This document shows, piece after piece, positions 17,810 to 27,216 of a stretch of DNA of 64,000 bases. The notes below the pieces were generated by a model, which saw only the letters and a program-made list of their open reading frames with translations, ran no database searches and was not told the DNA's origin. The DNA lies in contig JAPLSA010000017.1 of NCBI GenBank assembly GCA_026398815.1, forward strand, positions 310,001 through 374,000, read 5' to 3'. The DNA comes from Gammaproteobacteria bacterium. GTDB lineage: Bacteria; Pseudomonadota; Gammaproteobacteria; Nevskiales; Nevskiaceae. The position numbers were made by a program, and so were the translations under genes. Each line of letters starts with the position of its first letter. Within the stretch, counting starts at the first letter, position 1.

Positions 17810-18586
17810 ATGGCGACTCAACTTTTCGATCTGACCGGCAAGGTCGCGCTGATCACCGGCGCCTCGCGCGGCATCGGCGAAGCCACCGCCCGGCTGCTGG
17901 CCGAACAGGGCGCTCATGTGGTGATCTCCAGCCGCAAGCAGGAAGACCTCGACGTGGTCGCTGCCAGCATCATCGCCAACGGCGGCAAGGCCACCGCGAT
18001 CGCCGCGCACCAGGGCGAATCGGCCGCACTGAAGGCGCTGATGGCCGAGATCGAAGCCGGCCTCGGCAGGCTCGACATCCTGGTCAACAACGCCGCCACC
18101 AATCCCTACTTCGGCCATATCAGCGACACCGAGATGTCGATGGTCGACAAGACCTTGCAGGTCAACATCAAGGGCTATTTCGAGCTGGCGGCGCTGGCCT
18201 CCAAGCTGATGAAGAAGAGCGGCGGTGGTGCGATCGTCAACATCGCCTCGATCAACGGCGTGAAGCCGGGCATGTACCAGGGCATCTACTCGATCACCAA
18301 GGCGGCGGTGATCAACATGACCCAGGCTTTCGCCAAGGAATGCGCGTCCTGGAACGTGCGCTGCAACGCCGTGCTGCCGGGGCTGACCGAAACCAAGTTC
18401 GCTTCGGCGCTGACCAAGAACGACCAGCTGATGAAGCAGGTGCTGCCGCAGATTCCGCTGGGCCGCGCCGCCCAGCCGGCGGAAATCGCGCCGGCGATCC
18501 TCTATCTGGTGTCGCCGGCATCGAGCTATGTGACCGGCACCACGCTGACGGTCGACGGCGGCCTGATCGGCTGCGGCGGGCTCTGA
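17810..18586 (+). CDS. Short-chain dehydrogenase/reductase
   Basis: 258 residues, typical SDR length. The cofactor motif TGASRGIG is at 17-24, NNAA near 92, an active-site serine in NIASINGV, and the YSITK motif (Tyr and Lys) near 164. The C-terminus ends in YVTGTTLTVDGGLIGCGGL, as in classical SDRs. RK rather than an acidic residue at the end of beta 2 (ISSRKQ) favours NADP(H). Substrate unknown; nearby acyl-CoA genes suggest a hydroxyacyl or ketoacyl compound (inference). The LON-domain gene follows after 17 nt. Confidence 0.9.
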   Translation: MATQLFDLTGKVALITGASRGIGEATARLLAEQGAHVVISSRKQEDLDVVAASIIANGGKATAIAAHQGESAALKALMAEIEAGLGRLDILVNNAATNPYFGHISDTEMSMVDKTLQVNIKGYFELAALASKLMKKSGGGAIVNIASINGVKPGMYQGIYSITKAAVINMTQAFAKECASWNVRCNAVLPGLTETKFASALTKNDQLMKQVLPQIPLGRAAQPAEIAPAILYLVSPASSYVTGTTLTVDGGLIGCGGL

Positions 18587-18603
18587 ACCGGACAGCCGCG
18601 GCG

Positions 18604-19194
18604 ATGGCGATGGAAATCCCGATCTTCCCGCTCGGCACCGTGCTGTTCCCGGGCGGCCGGCTGCCGCTGCGCATCTTCGAGCCGCGCTACGTGGAGATGA
18701 CCAAGGCCTGCATCCGCGACAACAGCGTGTTCGGCGTGGCGCTGATCGTCGGCGGCTTCGAGGTCGGCACGCCGGCGGTGCCGGCCAAGGTCGGCTGCAC
18801 GGCGCGCATCAGCGACTGGGAAGTGCCGAACCCCGGCCTGTTCACCTTGAACACGCGCGGCGAAAGCATCTTCCGGCTGCTCGACCGGCGCGCCCAGCCC
18901 GATGGCCTGATCATCGGCACCGTGGAGCTGATCGACCCGCCCGACCCGACCGGCGTGCCCGAACGCTACGCGCCGCTGCAGCAGCTGCTGGGCGATCTGA
19001 TCAAGGACCTGGGCGAGGAGAATTTCGCGCAACCCACCCGCTTCGACGACGCGGCCTGGGTCGCCAGTCGCCTGGCCGAACTGCTGCCGATTGCGCCCGA
19101 GCGCAAGCAGAAACTGCTGGAAGCGACGCGCCCGCTGGCGATGCTGGCCGATGTCGAAACCCTGCTGCGGCAGCTGCGGGACGATCGCCCATGA
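18604..19194 (+). CDS. LON peptidase substrate-binding-domain protein
   Basis: 196 residues consisting only of the N-terminal LON domain: IPIFPLGTVLFPGG near the start, LPLRIFEPRYVEM, and FTLNTRGESIFRLL. No ATPase or protease part follows, so it is a stand-alone LAN-domain protein like those next to DUF1415 genes in proteobacteria. Function is not established. Two ATGs (18604 and 18610) are possible. Its stop overlaps the start of the DUF1415 gene (ATGA), so the two are coupled. Confidence 0.87.
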   Translation: MAMEIPIFPLGTVLFPGGRLPLRIFEPRYVEMTKACIRDNSVFGVALIVGGFEVGTPAVPAKVGCTARISDWEVPNPGLFTLNTRGESIFRLLDRRAQPDGLIIGTVELIDPPDPTGVPERYAPLQQLLGDLIKDLGEENFAQPTRFDDAAWVASRLAELLPIAPERKQKLLEATRPLAMLADVETLLRQLRDDRP

Positions 19195-19760
19195 ACCCGC
19201 CGACGCCGCCGGACCTGCATCCGGTCGAAGCCCAGGTGCGTGCCTGGCTGGAGAGCATCGTCATCGACCTGAACCTGTGCCCGTTCGCAGCGCGACCATT
19301 CCGCGACAACCGGGTGCGGGTGCTGGTCAGCGAAGCCCGCAGCGGCGTGGAGCTGCTGACCGATCTGCAATTGGAGCTGGCGCGGCTGGCCGACACGCCA
19401 CCGGCGACTCTGGAAACGACGCTGATCGCGATCCCGAATTTCCTCGCCGACTTCCTCGACTACAACGATTTCCTCGACGACGTCGACGCCCTGCTCGACC
19501 AGTACGAGTGGTCCGGCGAATTCCAGGTGGCCAGCTTCCATCCGCATTACCAGTTCGCCGGCACCTTGCCGACCGAGGCCGGCAACTACACCAACCGCTC
19601 GCCGGTGCCGATCCTGCACCTGCTGCGCGAGGACAGCGTGGCCGCCGCAATCGACAGCCACCCGGACCCGGAAGGGATTCCCGAGGCCAATGTCGCGAAG
19701 CTCGAAGCGATGAGTCTTGCCGAACGCCGGCGCCTGTTCAGCTTCCTGAAGCCGGACTGA
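19191..19760 (+). CDS. DUF1415 family protein
   Basis: 189 residues, full length for the family. Typical blocks are IVIDLNLCPFA with a conserved cysteine, FLADFLDYNDFLD, and ASFHPHYQFAGT with two histidines, then NRSPVPILHLLRE. The conserved Cys/His/Asp residues suggest an enzyme or metal site, but no reaction is known to me. It is cotranscribed with the LON-domain gene through a 4-nt overlap. Confidence 0.88.
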   Translation: MNPPTPPDLHPVEAQVRAWLESIVIDLNLCPFAARPFRDNRVRVLVSEARSGVELLTDLQLELARLADTPPATLETTLIAIPNFLADFLDYNDFLDDVDALLDQYEWSGEFQVASFHPHYQFAGTLPTEAGNYTNRSPVPILHLLREDSVAAAIDSHPDPEGIPEANVAKLEAMSLAERRRLFSFLKPD

Positions 19761-19944
19761 GGCACTGCCCTGCGTCCTCGCATGGCGACCCTGCGGCTAT
19801 AGTTCGCAGCGCTGCGCGACAGCCCCGTCGCCGCTTGTCGAAATCATGTGAATCGCGTGCCAGCACAGGCGCCCGCCGCGCCGGCCGGCACGCGATCAAA
19901 CGCTGATCTTCACCTACTCACCGAACGCATCAGGAGACCCCACG

Positions 19945-21603
19945 ATGACCTCGCTGCCGCCGATCGATCGCACGCCGTCCGCCTACAACTACCAGCTGCT
20001 GATCAAGCACCTGCTGACCAGCCCGATCAATCGCGCGTCGAAGAACGAGATCGTCTATCGCGACAAGGCGCGCTTCACCTATCCGCAGTTCGTCGAGCGC
20101 GTGCACCGGGCCGCGAACCTCCTGACCGCGCTCGGCGCCAAGCCGGGCATGACGGTGGCGGTGATGGAATGGGACAGCCAGCGCTACCTCGATCTGTACT
20201 TCGCGATCCCGATGCTCGGCTGCGTGATGCAGACCGTGAACATCCGCCTGAGCCCGGAGCAGATGCTGTACACGATGAACCATGCGGCGGCCGACATCGT
20301 GCTGGTCAACACCGATTTCGTGCCGGTGCTGGAATCGCTGCTGGACAAGCTGGAAACGGTCAAGCAGTACGTGGTGATCGCCGAGGACGGCCAGCTGCCG
20401 GCGTCGAAGATCCCGTTTGCCGGCGAGTACGAAACGCTGCTCGCGCAGGCGACGCCGTGCTTCGATTTCCCGGAGTTCGACGAGAACGCCCGGATGTCGA
20501 CCTTCTACACGTCCGGCACCACCGGGCTGCCGAAGGGCGTCTACTACAGCCATCGCCAGATGATGCTGCACACGCTGGGCGTCGCCTCCACCTTCGGCAC
20601 TGCGCCGGTGCAGGGGCGCGTGCATCAGGACGACGTCTACATGGCGATCACCCCGATGTTCCATGTCCACGCCTGGGGCATGCCGTACGTCGCGACGATG
20701 CTCGGCCTCAAGCAGGTCTACGCCGGCCGCTACACGCCGGACGTGCTGCTGCAGCTGATCGCCAAGGAAGGCGTCACCTACTCGCACTGCGTGCCGACCA
20801 TCCTGCACATGATCCTGAGCCACCCGATGGCCAAGGAAGTGGACCTGTCGCGCTGGAAGGTGCTGATCGGCGGCTCGGCGCTGCCGAAGGGCCTGGCCAA
20901 GGCCGCACTCGATCGCGGCATCGACGTGTTCACCGGCTACGGCATGAGCGAGACCGGCCCGCTGCAGATCATCAACCACATCCCCACCGACCAGCTCGGC
21001 GGCGACAACGACCATCAGGCGTCCCTGCGCGTGCGCACCGGACGCCCGGCGCTGCTGTGCGACGTTCGCGCCGTCGATGCCAACGTCCAGCCGCTGCCGA
21101 ACGACGGCAAGTCGACCGGCGAAATCGTGTTCCGCTCGATCTGGACCACGCAGGGCTACTACAAGAACCCGGCAGCGTCCGAAGAACTCTGGCAGGGCGG
21201 CTGGATGCACTCGGGTGACATCGGCAGCTTCGGCGACGACGGCGTGCTGGTGATCTCCGATCGCGTCAAGGACGTCATCAAGACCGGCGGCGAATGGGTG
21301 TCGTCGCTGGATCTGGAAAACCTGATCTCCGCCCACCCCTGCGTCTCGGAAGTGGCGGTGATCGGCATCAAGGACCCGAAGTGGGGCGAGCGCCCGGTGG
21401 CGCTGATCGTGCTCAAGGCCGGCGAAACCGGCGACGAAGCCGAGATCAAGCGCTACATGATGACCTTCGCCGACAAGGGCGTGATCTCCAAGTACGGCGT
21501 GCCGGAACGCGTGCTGTTCGTCGAGGCGCTGGACAAGACCAGCGTCGGCAAGCTCGACAAGAAAGTGCTGCGCGTGAAGTACGCGGAGGCTGGCGCAGCC
21601 TGA
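19945..21603 (+). CDS. Fatty-acyl-CoA ligase (AMP-forming, AlkK-like)
   Basis: 552 residues. It activates a medium- or long-chain fatty acid to its CoA ester via an acyl-adenylate. Motifs: FYTSGTTGLPKGVYYSH (P-loop-like A3), GYGMSETGP (A5), HSGDIGSFG (A7), DRVKDVIKTGGEWVSS (A8) and TSVGKLDKKVLR with the catalytic Lys near the C-terminus. The GGEWVSS form is typical of the AlkK-like fatty-acid ligase group. AGGAGA at 19932-19937 sits 7 nt before the ATG. Transcription ends at the strong hairpin just after the stop. Confidence 0.9.
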   Translation: MTSLPPIDRTPSAYNYQLLIKHLLTSPINRASKNEIVYRDKARFTYPQFVERVHRAANLLTALGAKPGMTVAVMEWDSQRYLDLYFAIPMLGCVMQTVNIRLSPEQMLYTMNHAAADIVLVNTDFVPVLESLLDKLETVKQYVVIAEDGQLPASKIPFAGEYETLLAQATPCFDFPEFDENARMSTFYTSGTTGLPKGVYYSHRQMMLHTLGVASTFGTAPVQGRVHQDDVYMAITPMFHVHAWGMPYVATMLGLKQVYAGRYTPDVLLQLIAKEGVTYSHCVPTILHMILSHPMAKEVDLSRWKVLIGGSALPKGLAKAALDRGIDVFTGYGMSETGPLQIINHIPTDQLGGDNDHQASLRVRTGRPALLCDVRAVDANVQPLPNDGKSTGEIVFRSIWTTQGYYKNPAASEELWQGGWMHSGDIGSFGDDGVLVISDRVKDVIKTGGEWVSSLDLENLISAHPCVSEVAVIGIKDPKWGERPVALIVLKAGETGDEAEIKRYMMTFADKGVISKYGVPERVLFVEALDKTSVGKLDKKVLRVKYAEAGAA

Positions 21604-21620
21604 ACGCGGACTCTCGCTGA

Positions 21621-21665
21621 CCGCATTCGCCCTGCAGCGGTCATGCCGCTGCAGGGCGAATGCGG
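21621..21665. terminator. Strong hairpin terminator between convergent genes
   Basis: A perfect 20-bp inverted repeat (21621-21640 and 21646-21665) with a 5-nt loop, followed on the plus strand by only TTT. It separates the acyl-CoA ligase from the converging subtilase gene and can fold in either transcript. Confidence 0.8.
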
Positions 21666-21690
21666 TTTCAGGCGCTAGGCATAGCGATCG

Positions 21691-23442
21691 TCACTGCGGG
21701 CTGCCGCACAGTGTGTAGGCGCCCGGTGCCGCCGTGGCGCGGATGCCCCAGCGGTAGGTGGCGCCGGCGGCGCCGGTGAAGCTGATGCGTTCGGCCGAGG
21801 TGCCGGCGGCATCCGAGCGGGCGACGATGCTCCAGGCGCTGCCGCTCTTGCGCTGCAGGTACAGGTCCAGGTTGCTGGCGTCGGCACCGCTCAGGCTGCC
21901 TTCGATCGGCCCTGCGGCGCCGAGCGTGAAGCCAAGCTCGCTGGGCTGCGCGGTCAGTGCGCCCTTGGTGGCCAGTTCGCCCTGGTAGGCGAGGAAGCCT
22001 GCCGGGCACAGTGGCGGCGGTGGCGGGTCGATGATGATGCCGGCCTGCACGTAGGCAACGGCCGCCGCCGCGTCGACGATGCCGCTGCCGCAGCCGGAAC
22101 AGGCCGCCGGGAAGGCGCGGGCCGTGGTGGTCAGCGCGGTCTTCACTTCATCCGGCGTAATCGACGGCTTGACGCTGTAGAGCAGCGCGACCACGCCAGC
22201 GACGTGCGGAGTGGCCATGCTGGTGCCCTGGTAGAACGCATAGGCGTCGGCACCGGGACCCTTGGTGCCGGCGTTCAGGGTAGACAGCACGCCGTTGCCG
22301 GCCGCCCGGCCGTCGCCGCCGGGCGCTGCCAGCGTCACCACGGTGCCGAAGTTCGAGTAGCTGGCGCGTCCACCGTTGCGACCGACTGCCGCCACCGTGA
22401 TCACGCCAGGGCAGTTCGACGGCGTGTGGTTGTTGGCGTTGCCGTTGTCGTTGCCGGCGGCCACCACCACGGTGGTGCCGCGGCTGATCGCGCCCTGGAT
22501 CGCCAGCCGCGTGGTGTTGTCGCAGGCGCCGGAGCCGCCCAGGCTCATGTTGATGACCTGCGCCTTGTTCGGGTTGGCGGGCACGTCGGGCACCGTGCCG
22601 CCGGAGGCCCAGATGATGCCGTCGGCGATGTCGGAGGTGTAACCGCCGCACTTGCCGAGCCCGCGCACCGGCAGCACCTTGGCGCCATAGGCGACGCCGG
22701 CCACGCCCAGCGCGTTGTTGCTGACGGCGGCGATGGTGCCGGCGACATGGGTGCCGTGCCAGGAACTGCTGGCCGACAGGTTCAGCCCGCACTCGAAGTT
22801 GCGCACCCAGTCGCCCGGATCGCGGGCATCGGCATCGCGCAGGTTGCCGTCGTTGGCGGTGGCGAGGTCGCTGATCATGTCGTAGCCGCCGACGATGTTG
22901 GCGGCCAGATCGGCATGCGGGCGATAGCCGGTGTCGATCACCGCCACGGTCACGCCGGTGCCGGTGGTGACGTCCCAGGCCGCCGGTGCGCGAATGCCGC
23001 CGACCGCTTCGTAATAGCCCCACTGCTCGCTGTAGCGCGGATCGTTCGGCGTCGATGTCGGCTGCAGCAGGCGGTCTTCCTCGATGTAGTCGATCGCCGC
23101 ATCGGCCTTGAACTCGGCGATCAATGCGGCCAGCTCCGCGGCATCCACCCGTCGGCCGATGCGCAGCACGTCGGCCTGGGTGCCGGTGCTGCGCAGCCAT
23201 TGCAGCGCCACGCCCCGGCGGCTGCCGATCAGGCTGGCCAGCGCCTGTGCCTGCTTCTGGTGCGCCGCCGTCGACAGCGCCGGGCGCTTGAACTTGACGA
23301 TCAAGCGCTGGGTCGGCCCGCTGTCCGCAGCCTGCGTGGCTGCCGTGACCAGCAGGAAAGCACCGGCGACCAGTGCCGAGGCCATCGGCCCGATGCCGAG
23401 CCGGCGCGGCCGCCGGCCCTTCGAATTGCTGACTGATTCCAT
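21691..23442 (-). CDS. Secreted subtilisin-like serine protease (S8) with C-terminal domain
   Basis: 583 residues. A basic N-terminus and a hydrophobic stretch ending near AATQAA form the signal peptide. A propeptide of the inhibitor-I9 kind follows (QRLIVKFKRP). The catalytic triad is in AVIDTGYRPH (Asp), SWHGTHVAGTIA (His) and QGTSMATPHVAG (Ser), with the oxyanion Asn in AAGNDNGN. After a PPPPP linker comes a beta-rich domain (LGAAGPIEGSLSG, DLYLQRKSG) like the pre-peptidase C-terminal type, usually removed on maturation. Start ATG at 23442 with GGGAG upstream. It is probably an extracellular protease for scavenging. Confidence 0.92.
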   Translation of the reverse strand: MESVSNSKGRRPRRLGIGPMASALVAGAFLLVTAATQAADSGPTQRLIVKFKRPALSTAAHQKQAQALASLIGSRRGVALQWLRSTGTQADVLRIGRRVDAAELAALIAEFKADAAIDYIEEDRLLQPTSTPNDPRYSEQWGYYEAVGGIRAPAAWDVTTGTGVTVAVIDTGYRPHADLAANIVGGYDMISDLATANDGNLRDADARDPGDWVRNFECGLNLSASSSWHGTHVAGTIAAVSNNALGVAGVAYGAKVLPVRGLGKCGGYTSDIADGIIWASGGTVPDVPANPNKAQVINMSLGGSGACDNTTRLAIQGAISRGTTVVVAAGNDNGNANNHTPSNCPGVITVAAVGRNGGRASYSNFGTVVTLAAPGGDGRAAGNGVLSTLNAGTKGPGADAYAFYQGTSMATPHVAGVVALLYSVKPSITPDEVKTALTTTARAFPAACSGCGSGIVDAAAAVAYVQAGIIIDPPPPPLCPAGFLAYQGELATKGALTAQPSELGFTLGAAGPIEGSLSGADASNLDLYLQRKSGSAWSIVARSDAAGTSAERISFTGAAGATYRWGIRATAAPGAYTLCGSPQ

Positions 23443-23495
23443 GTTCTGCTCCCTATGTTCTTGTGTGGTGAAGACCCAACGGGGTCCGACGCGCG

Positions 23496-23522
23496 GGTTG
23501 GCAACCGAATTTCGTGCCAACC
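23496..23522. promoter_or_regulatory. Inverted repeat upstream of the subtilase
   Basis: An 8-bp inverted repeat GGTTGGCA/TGCCAACC with an 11-nt spacer, 54 nt before the subtilase ATG. The spacing suits a dimeric regulator. No nearby regulator is an obvious partner, so this is tentative. The rest of the 289-nt gap (23443-23731) shows nothing else I can name. Confidence 0.3.
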
Positions 23523-23731
23523 GGCGTGAGTCCATCACGAAAACCGCACCGGGAACCAGCCGCATCAGCCCTCGGCATGCCGAAAGCCGCGGCCATTGGA
23601 GACCTCGATCAAGCCGGGAACGAAGAACAGGCCGCCCGCCGCCGATGGACCGGCAACGCGACGCGGCCTCAGGCGGAACCAGCGGAATCGCCACGCCTCG
23701 GACCCGAGGCGCAAAGGCGAGCAGCGCGACT

Positions 23732-24211
23732 TCAGTCGAGCGGCAGCCGCATGTCGCAGCGATCGATGCCGGGCGCGAAGCCGCCCGGCACCAACCTGAC
23801 GGTGACGAAGCCGAAGCGCTGGTAGAAACCGGCCGCGTGCTGGCTGGTGCTCAGGCGCACCTCGCGTACGCCGCCTTCCGCGCGGATCGCGGCGAGCCGC
23901 GCTTCCAGCAGCACCCGGCCGTAGCCGCTGCGGTGCTGCTCGCGCCGGACCATGGCCCAGCAGAAATCGGCGCTGTCGCCGCGCTCGTTCAGCGCATAGC
24001 CGGCACTACCCTGCACGGCCCCGGTGGCGTCGACCGCCACGAAGTAACGGCCGCGCGAACGCTCCGGCAGGCTGTCGAGGTAATCCTCGAAATCGGCGCG
24101 CTCGGCGACATCGAAGAACTTCGGCACATTGCTGTCGAAGGCCCGCAGGCAGGCGGCGCGATCGTCCGGCCGGTACAGCCGCGCGGTCACCGCAGCAGCG
24201 CTGGCGTTCAT
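23732..24211 (-). CDS. GNAT-family N-acetyltransferase
   Basis: 159 residues. The acetyl-CoA-binding core is visible as RSGYGRVLLEARLAAIRAEG (motif A, RxxGxG/A), followed by VRLSTSQHAAGFYQRFGF (motif B, with the FYQRFGF typical of GNATs). The protein sequence begins at ATG 24211, which overlaps the stop of the acyl-CoA ligase gene (ATGA), so they share a transcript. Substrate unknown. Confidence 0.87.
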   Translation of the reverse strand: MNASAAAVTARLYRPDDRAACLRAFDSNVPKFFDVAERADFEDYLDSLPERSRGRYFVAVDATGAVQGSAGYALNERGDSADFCWAMVRREQHRSGYGRVLLEARLAAIRAEGGVREVRLSTSQHAAGFYQRFGFVTVRLVPGGFAPGIDRCDMRLPLD

Positions 24212-25905
24212 GCGCCGAGCTGCCAGACCACGGCCCGCCGCTGACGCGACCAGCCTTCGAAGTGCTTGCTGTAAGACTCTTCGACGATGTTGCGCTTGAT
24301 CTTCAGCGTGGGCGTGATGAAGCCGTTCTCCACCGTCCACGAGCCCGGCACCACGGCGATGAAGCTCAGGTGCTCATGCGGATCGGCGGCCTCGTTGGCG
24401 CTCGCCATGATCGCGCCGAGCGAAGCGGTCAGCGCATCGCGCAGCGCCAGGTCGGCCCCGAAGGCACTCTGCGCATCCGGGCTCAGGATGGCGATCGCGA
24501 ACGGTTGCGGGAAGCCGGCGCCGGTGACGCAGACCGCTTCGATCTTCGGATGCGCCGACAGGCGATTCTCGATCGGCGCCGGCGCCACGTACTTGCCCTT
24601 GCCGGTCTTGAACAGTTCCTTGACCCGGCCGGTGATGCGCAGGCGGTTGTCACTGTCGATCTCGCCGCGATCACCGGTATGCAGCCAGCCGTCCTCGGTC
24701 AGCGCCTCGCGGGTTTTCTCCGGCTCCTTGAAGTAGCCCATCATGTTGCACGGCGAGCGGACCAGGATTTCGCCGTTCTCGGCAATCCGATGCTCCACGT
24801 CGTCGTACGGCACGCCAACATAGCCCGGCCGCCCTTGCCCCGGCTTGCTGCCGTGGGACACGCCGAAGTTCTCCGACATCCCGTAGCCCTCCAGCAGTTC
24901 CAGCCCGAGCGTGCCGTACCAGCGGATCAGACTGGCCGGCATGGGTGCGGCGCCACCGCCGGCGAAGCGCACGGTGTCGAAACCGAGCTGCTTCAGGATC
25001 TTCTTCTTGACGATGCGGCCGAGGAACGGAATCCGGAACAGCCGGTCGAGCTTTTCCTTCGGCGCCTTCGCGAACACGCCCTGCTGGAACTTCACCCACA
25101 GGCGCGGCACCGAGATGAACAAGGTCGGCCGGGCACGCTGCAGGTCCTTGAGGAAGGTGTCCTGCGTTTCCGCGAAGTAGAGCTGGGTGCCACAGCGGAT
25201 CGACACGGATTCCACCGCCCAGCGCTCGGCGATGTGCGACAGCGGCAGGTAGGACAGCATGCGGTCGGCCGGCGTCGGCGCGATGCGCTGCTCCATCGCG
25301 ATCGGCGCCCGGCCGATGGTGCCGAAGCTGTGCATCACGCCCTTGGGCATGCCGGTGGTGCCGGAGGTGTAGACGATAGTCGCCAGCTCGTCGGCCGCCC
25401 GCCGGGTCTCGCCCGGCATCGGCGGATTCGACGCGACGATGTCATCCCACTGGCGGTGGTCGTCGGTCGGCGACAGCGCGCAGCCGAAGCGCAGCAGCTC
25501 GTCCGGAATGCCGGGCCGCATCATCGCGTAGTCGTCGAGCTTGCCGACGAAGATCGCCTTCGATTCGCTGTGCTCCAGGATCTGCCGCACCGAGGTCGCG
25601 GTCAGCGTCGGATACAGCGGCACGCTGACATAGCCGGCCATCCAGATCGCGAGGTCGGTCATGATCCAGTGGGCGCAGTTCTTCGACAGGATCGCCACCT
25701 TGGCGTCGACCGGCCACTGGTGGATGCGGCCGTAGGACTGCAGCCATTCGGCCACCCGCCGCGCCTCGTCGATGGCCTCGGCCCAGGTCCAGGTGCGAAC
25801 CGCGCCGCCGCCCATCGGCTGGGTCAGCCAGGGCTGGTCGGCCAGCTCCTTTTCCCAGCGATAGATACGGGCCAGCGGGAGGGCATCGGGTGGAAGCTGC
25901 GCCAT
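24208..25905 (-). CDS. Long-chain acyl-CoA synthetase (AMP-forming)
   Basis: 565 residues of the long-chain FACS group. Motifs: YTSGTTGMPKGVMHS (A3), LLEGYGMSENFG (A5), LHTGDRGEID (A7) and LFKTGKGKYVAPAPIEN (A8), the last typical of eukaryote-like long-chain synthetases. It couples fatty acids to CoA for beta-oxidation or lipid synthesis. It diverges from an acyl-CoA dehydrogenase gene over 110 nt, an arrangement that suggests joint control of fatty-acid use. A GNAT gene follows with overlapping stop and start. Confidence 0.9.
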   Translation of the reverse strand: MAQLPPDALPLARIYRWEKELADQPWLTQPMGGGAVRTWTWAEAIDEARRVAEWLQSYGRIHQWPVDAKVAILSKNCAHWIMTDLAIWMAGYVSVPLYPTLTATSVRQILEHSESKAIFVGKLDDYAMMRPGIPDELLRFGCALSPTDDHRQWDDIVASNPPMPGETRRAADELATIVYTSGTTGMPKGVMHSFGTIGRAPIAMEQRIAPTPADRMLSYLPLSHIAERWAVESVSIRCGTQLYFAETQDTFLKDLQRARPTLFISVPRLWVKFQQGVFAKAPKEKLDRLFRIPFLGRIVKKKILKQLGFDTVRFAGGGAAPMPASLIRWYGTLGLELLEGYGMSENFGVSHGSKPGQGRPGYVGVPYDDVEHRIAENGEILVRSPCNMMGYFKEPEKTREALTEDGWLHTGDRGEIDSDNRLRITGRVKELFKTGKGKYVAPAPIENRLSAHPKIEAVCVTGAGFPQPFAIAILSPDAQSAFGADLALRDALTASLGAIMASANEAADPHEHLSFIAVVPGSWTVENGFITPTLKIKRNIVEESYSKHFEGWSRQRRAVVWQLGA

Positions 25906-26015
25906 GTCGGGTGTCCTTTGAAGGCTTCGGGTAATAGTGATTGTCGTAACAAATATTCTTCTGGCGTGATGGTACGCCGAGCACTACAGTCTGCGAAACC
26001 GCTACGACAGACAGG
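25906..26015. promoter_or_regulatory. Divergent promoter region, acyl-CoA synthetase / acyl-CoA dehydrogenase
   Basis: A 110-nt gap that must carry both promoters. It has an AT-rich stretch (GTAATAGTGATTGTCGTAAC and the following AAATATTCTT) standing out from the GC-rich surroundings. I cannot define exact -35 and -10 boxes or a convincing operator here. Confidence 0.5.
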
Positions 26016-27188
26016 ATGATTACCGTGACTCGTGCCCAGAATGCCTCGCTCGCTTCGCCGTTCTACACCGCTGAACACGAGGCCTTCCGGACCCAGGTCC
26101 GCCGCTTCGTCGAGCGTGAATGTGCACCGAACATCGAAGCCTGGGAAGCCGCCGAGGAACTGCCGCGCGCACTGCACGCCAAGGCGGCGGAAGTCGGCCT
26201 GCTCGGCGTCGGCTTCCCGGAAGCCTATGGCGGCATCGAGGTGCCGGACCTGTTCTATCTGGTCATCGCGGTCGAGGAACTGGCCCGCACCGGCAGCGGC
26301 GGCCTGATCGCCAGCCTGCTGAGCCACGGCATCGCCAGCCCGCCGCTGGTGCACATGGGCAGCCACGAGCAGAAGGAGAAATTCCTGGCGCCGGTGCTGC
26401 GCGGCGAAAAGATCGCCGCCCTCGGCATCACCGAGCCGGGCGGCGGCTCGGATGTCGCCAACCTGCGCACGAAGGCGGTGCGCGACGGCGACCACTACAT
26501 CGTCAACGGCTCGAAGACCTTCATCACTTCCGGCATGCGCGCCGACTACCTGACCGTGGCCGTCCGCACCGGCGGCGACGGCATGAACGGCGTGTCGCTG
26601 CTGGTGGTCGAGGCCGGCACGCCGGGCTTCAGCCGCACGCCGCTGCACAAGATGGGCTGGTGGTGTTCGGACACCGCCACGCTGTACTTCCAGGATTGCC
26701 GGGTGCCGGTGGCCAACCGCATCGGCCCGGAAAACGCCGGCTTCATGGCGATCATGATGAACTTCAACAGCGAGCGGATCATGCTTGCCGCCCAGGCCTG
26801 GGCCTCGGCGCAAGTCTGCTACGAGGACGCGGTGACCTGGGCGCGCGAACGGCAGACTTTCGGCAAGCCGCTGATCACCCGGCAGGTGATCCGCCACAAG
26901 CTGGTCGACATGAAGATGCGCATCGACAGCGTCAAGGCCCAGCTCGACATCCTGTGCTGGCGCATCGCACAGAAGCAGATGCCGATCGCCGATGTCTGCC
27001 TGCTGAAGAACCTCGCGACCTCGACCCTGGAATACGTGGCCGGCGAAGCGGTGCAGATTCTCGGCGGCGCCGGCTACCTGCGCGGCGCCAGAGTCGAGCG
27101 GATCTTCCGCGAAACCAAGGTGCTGTCGATCGGCGGCGGCGCCTCGGAAATCATGAAGGACCTGGCGTCGAAGCAACTCGGCTTCTGA
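26016..27188 (+). CDS. Acyl-CoA dehydrogenase
   Basis: 390 residues. It oxidises acyl-CoA at the alpha-beta bond with FAD, passing electrons to ETF. Signatures: ALGITEPGGGSDVANLRT (FAD and substrate contact), YIVNGSKTFITSG, ARERQTFGKPL and QILGGAGYLRGARVERIFRE with the C-terminal FAD/dimer motif. The usual catalytic Glu region near residue 370 reads RIFRETKVLSIGGGASEIM, as in many bacterial members. Chain-length preference cannot be read. It starts divergently from the acyl-CoA synthetase gene. Confidence 0.92.
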   Translation: MITVTRAQNASLASPFYTAEHEAFRTQVRRFVERECAPNIEAWEAAEELPRALHAKAAEVGLLGVGFPEAYGGIEVPDLFYLVIAVEELARTGSGGLIASLLSHGIASPPLVHMGSHEQKEKFLAPVLRGEKIAALGITEPGGGSDVANLRTKAVRDGDHYIVNGSKTFITSGMRADYLTVAVRTGGDGMNGVSLLVVEAGTPGFSRTPLHKMGWWCSDTATLYFQDCRVPVANRIGPENAGFMAIMMNFNSERIMLAAQAWASAQVCYEDAVTWARERQTFGKPLITRQVIRHKLVDMKMRIDSVKAQLDILCWRIAQKQMPIADVCLLKNLATSTLEYVAGEAVQILGGAGYLRGARVERIFRETKVLSIGGGASEIMKDLASKQLGF

Positions 27189-27216
27189 AGCGCCGGAATC
27201 GGGCGACAATCGGGCC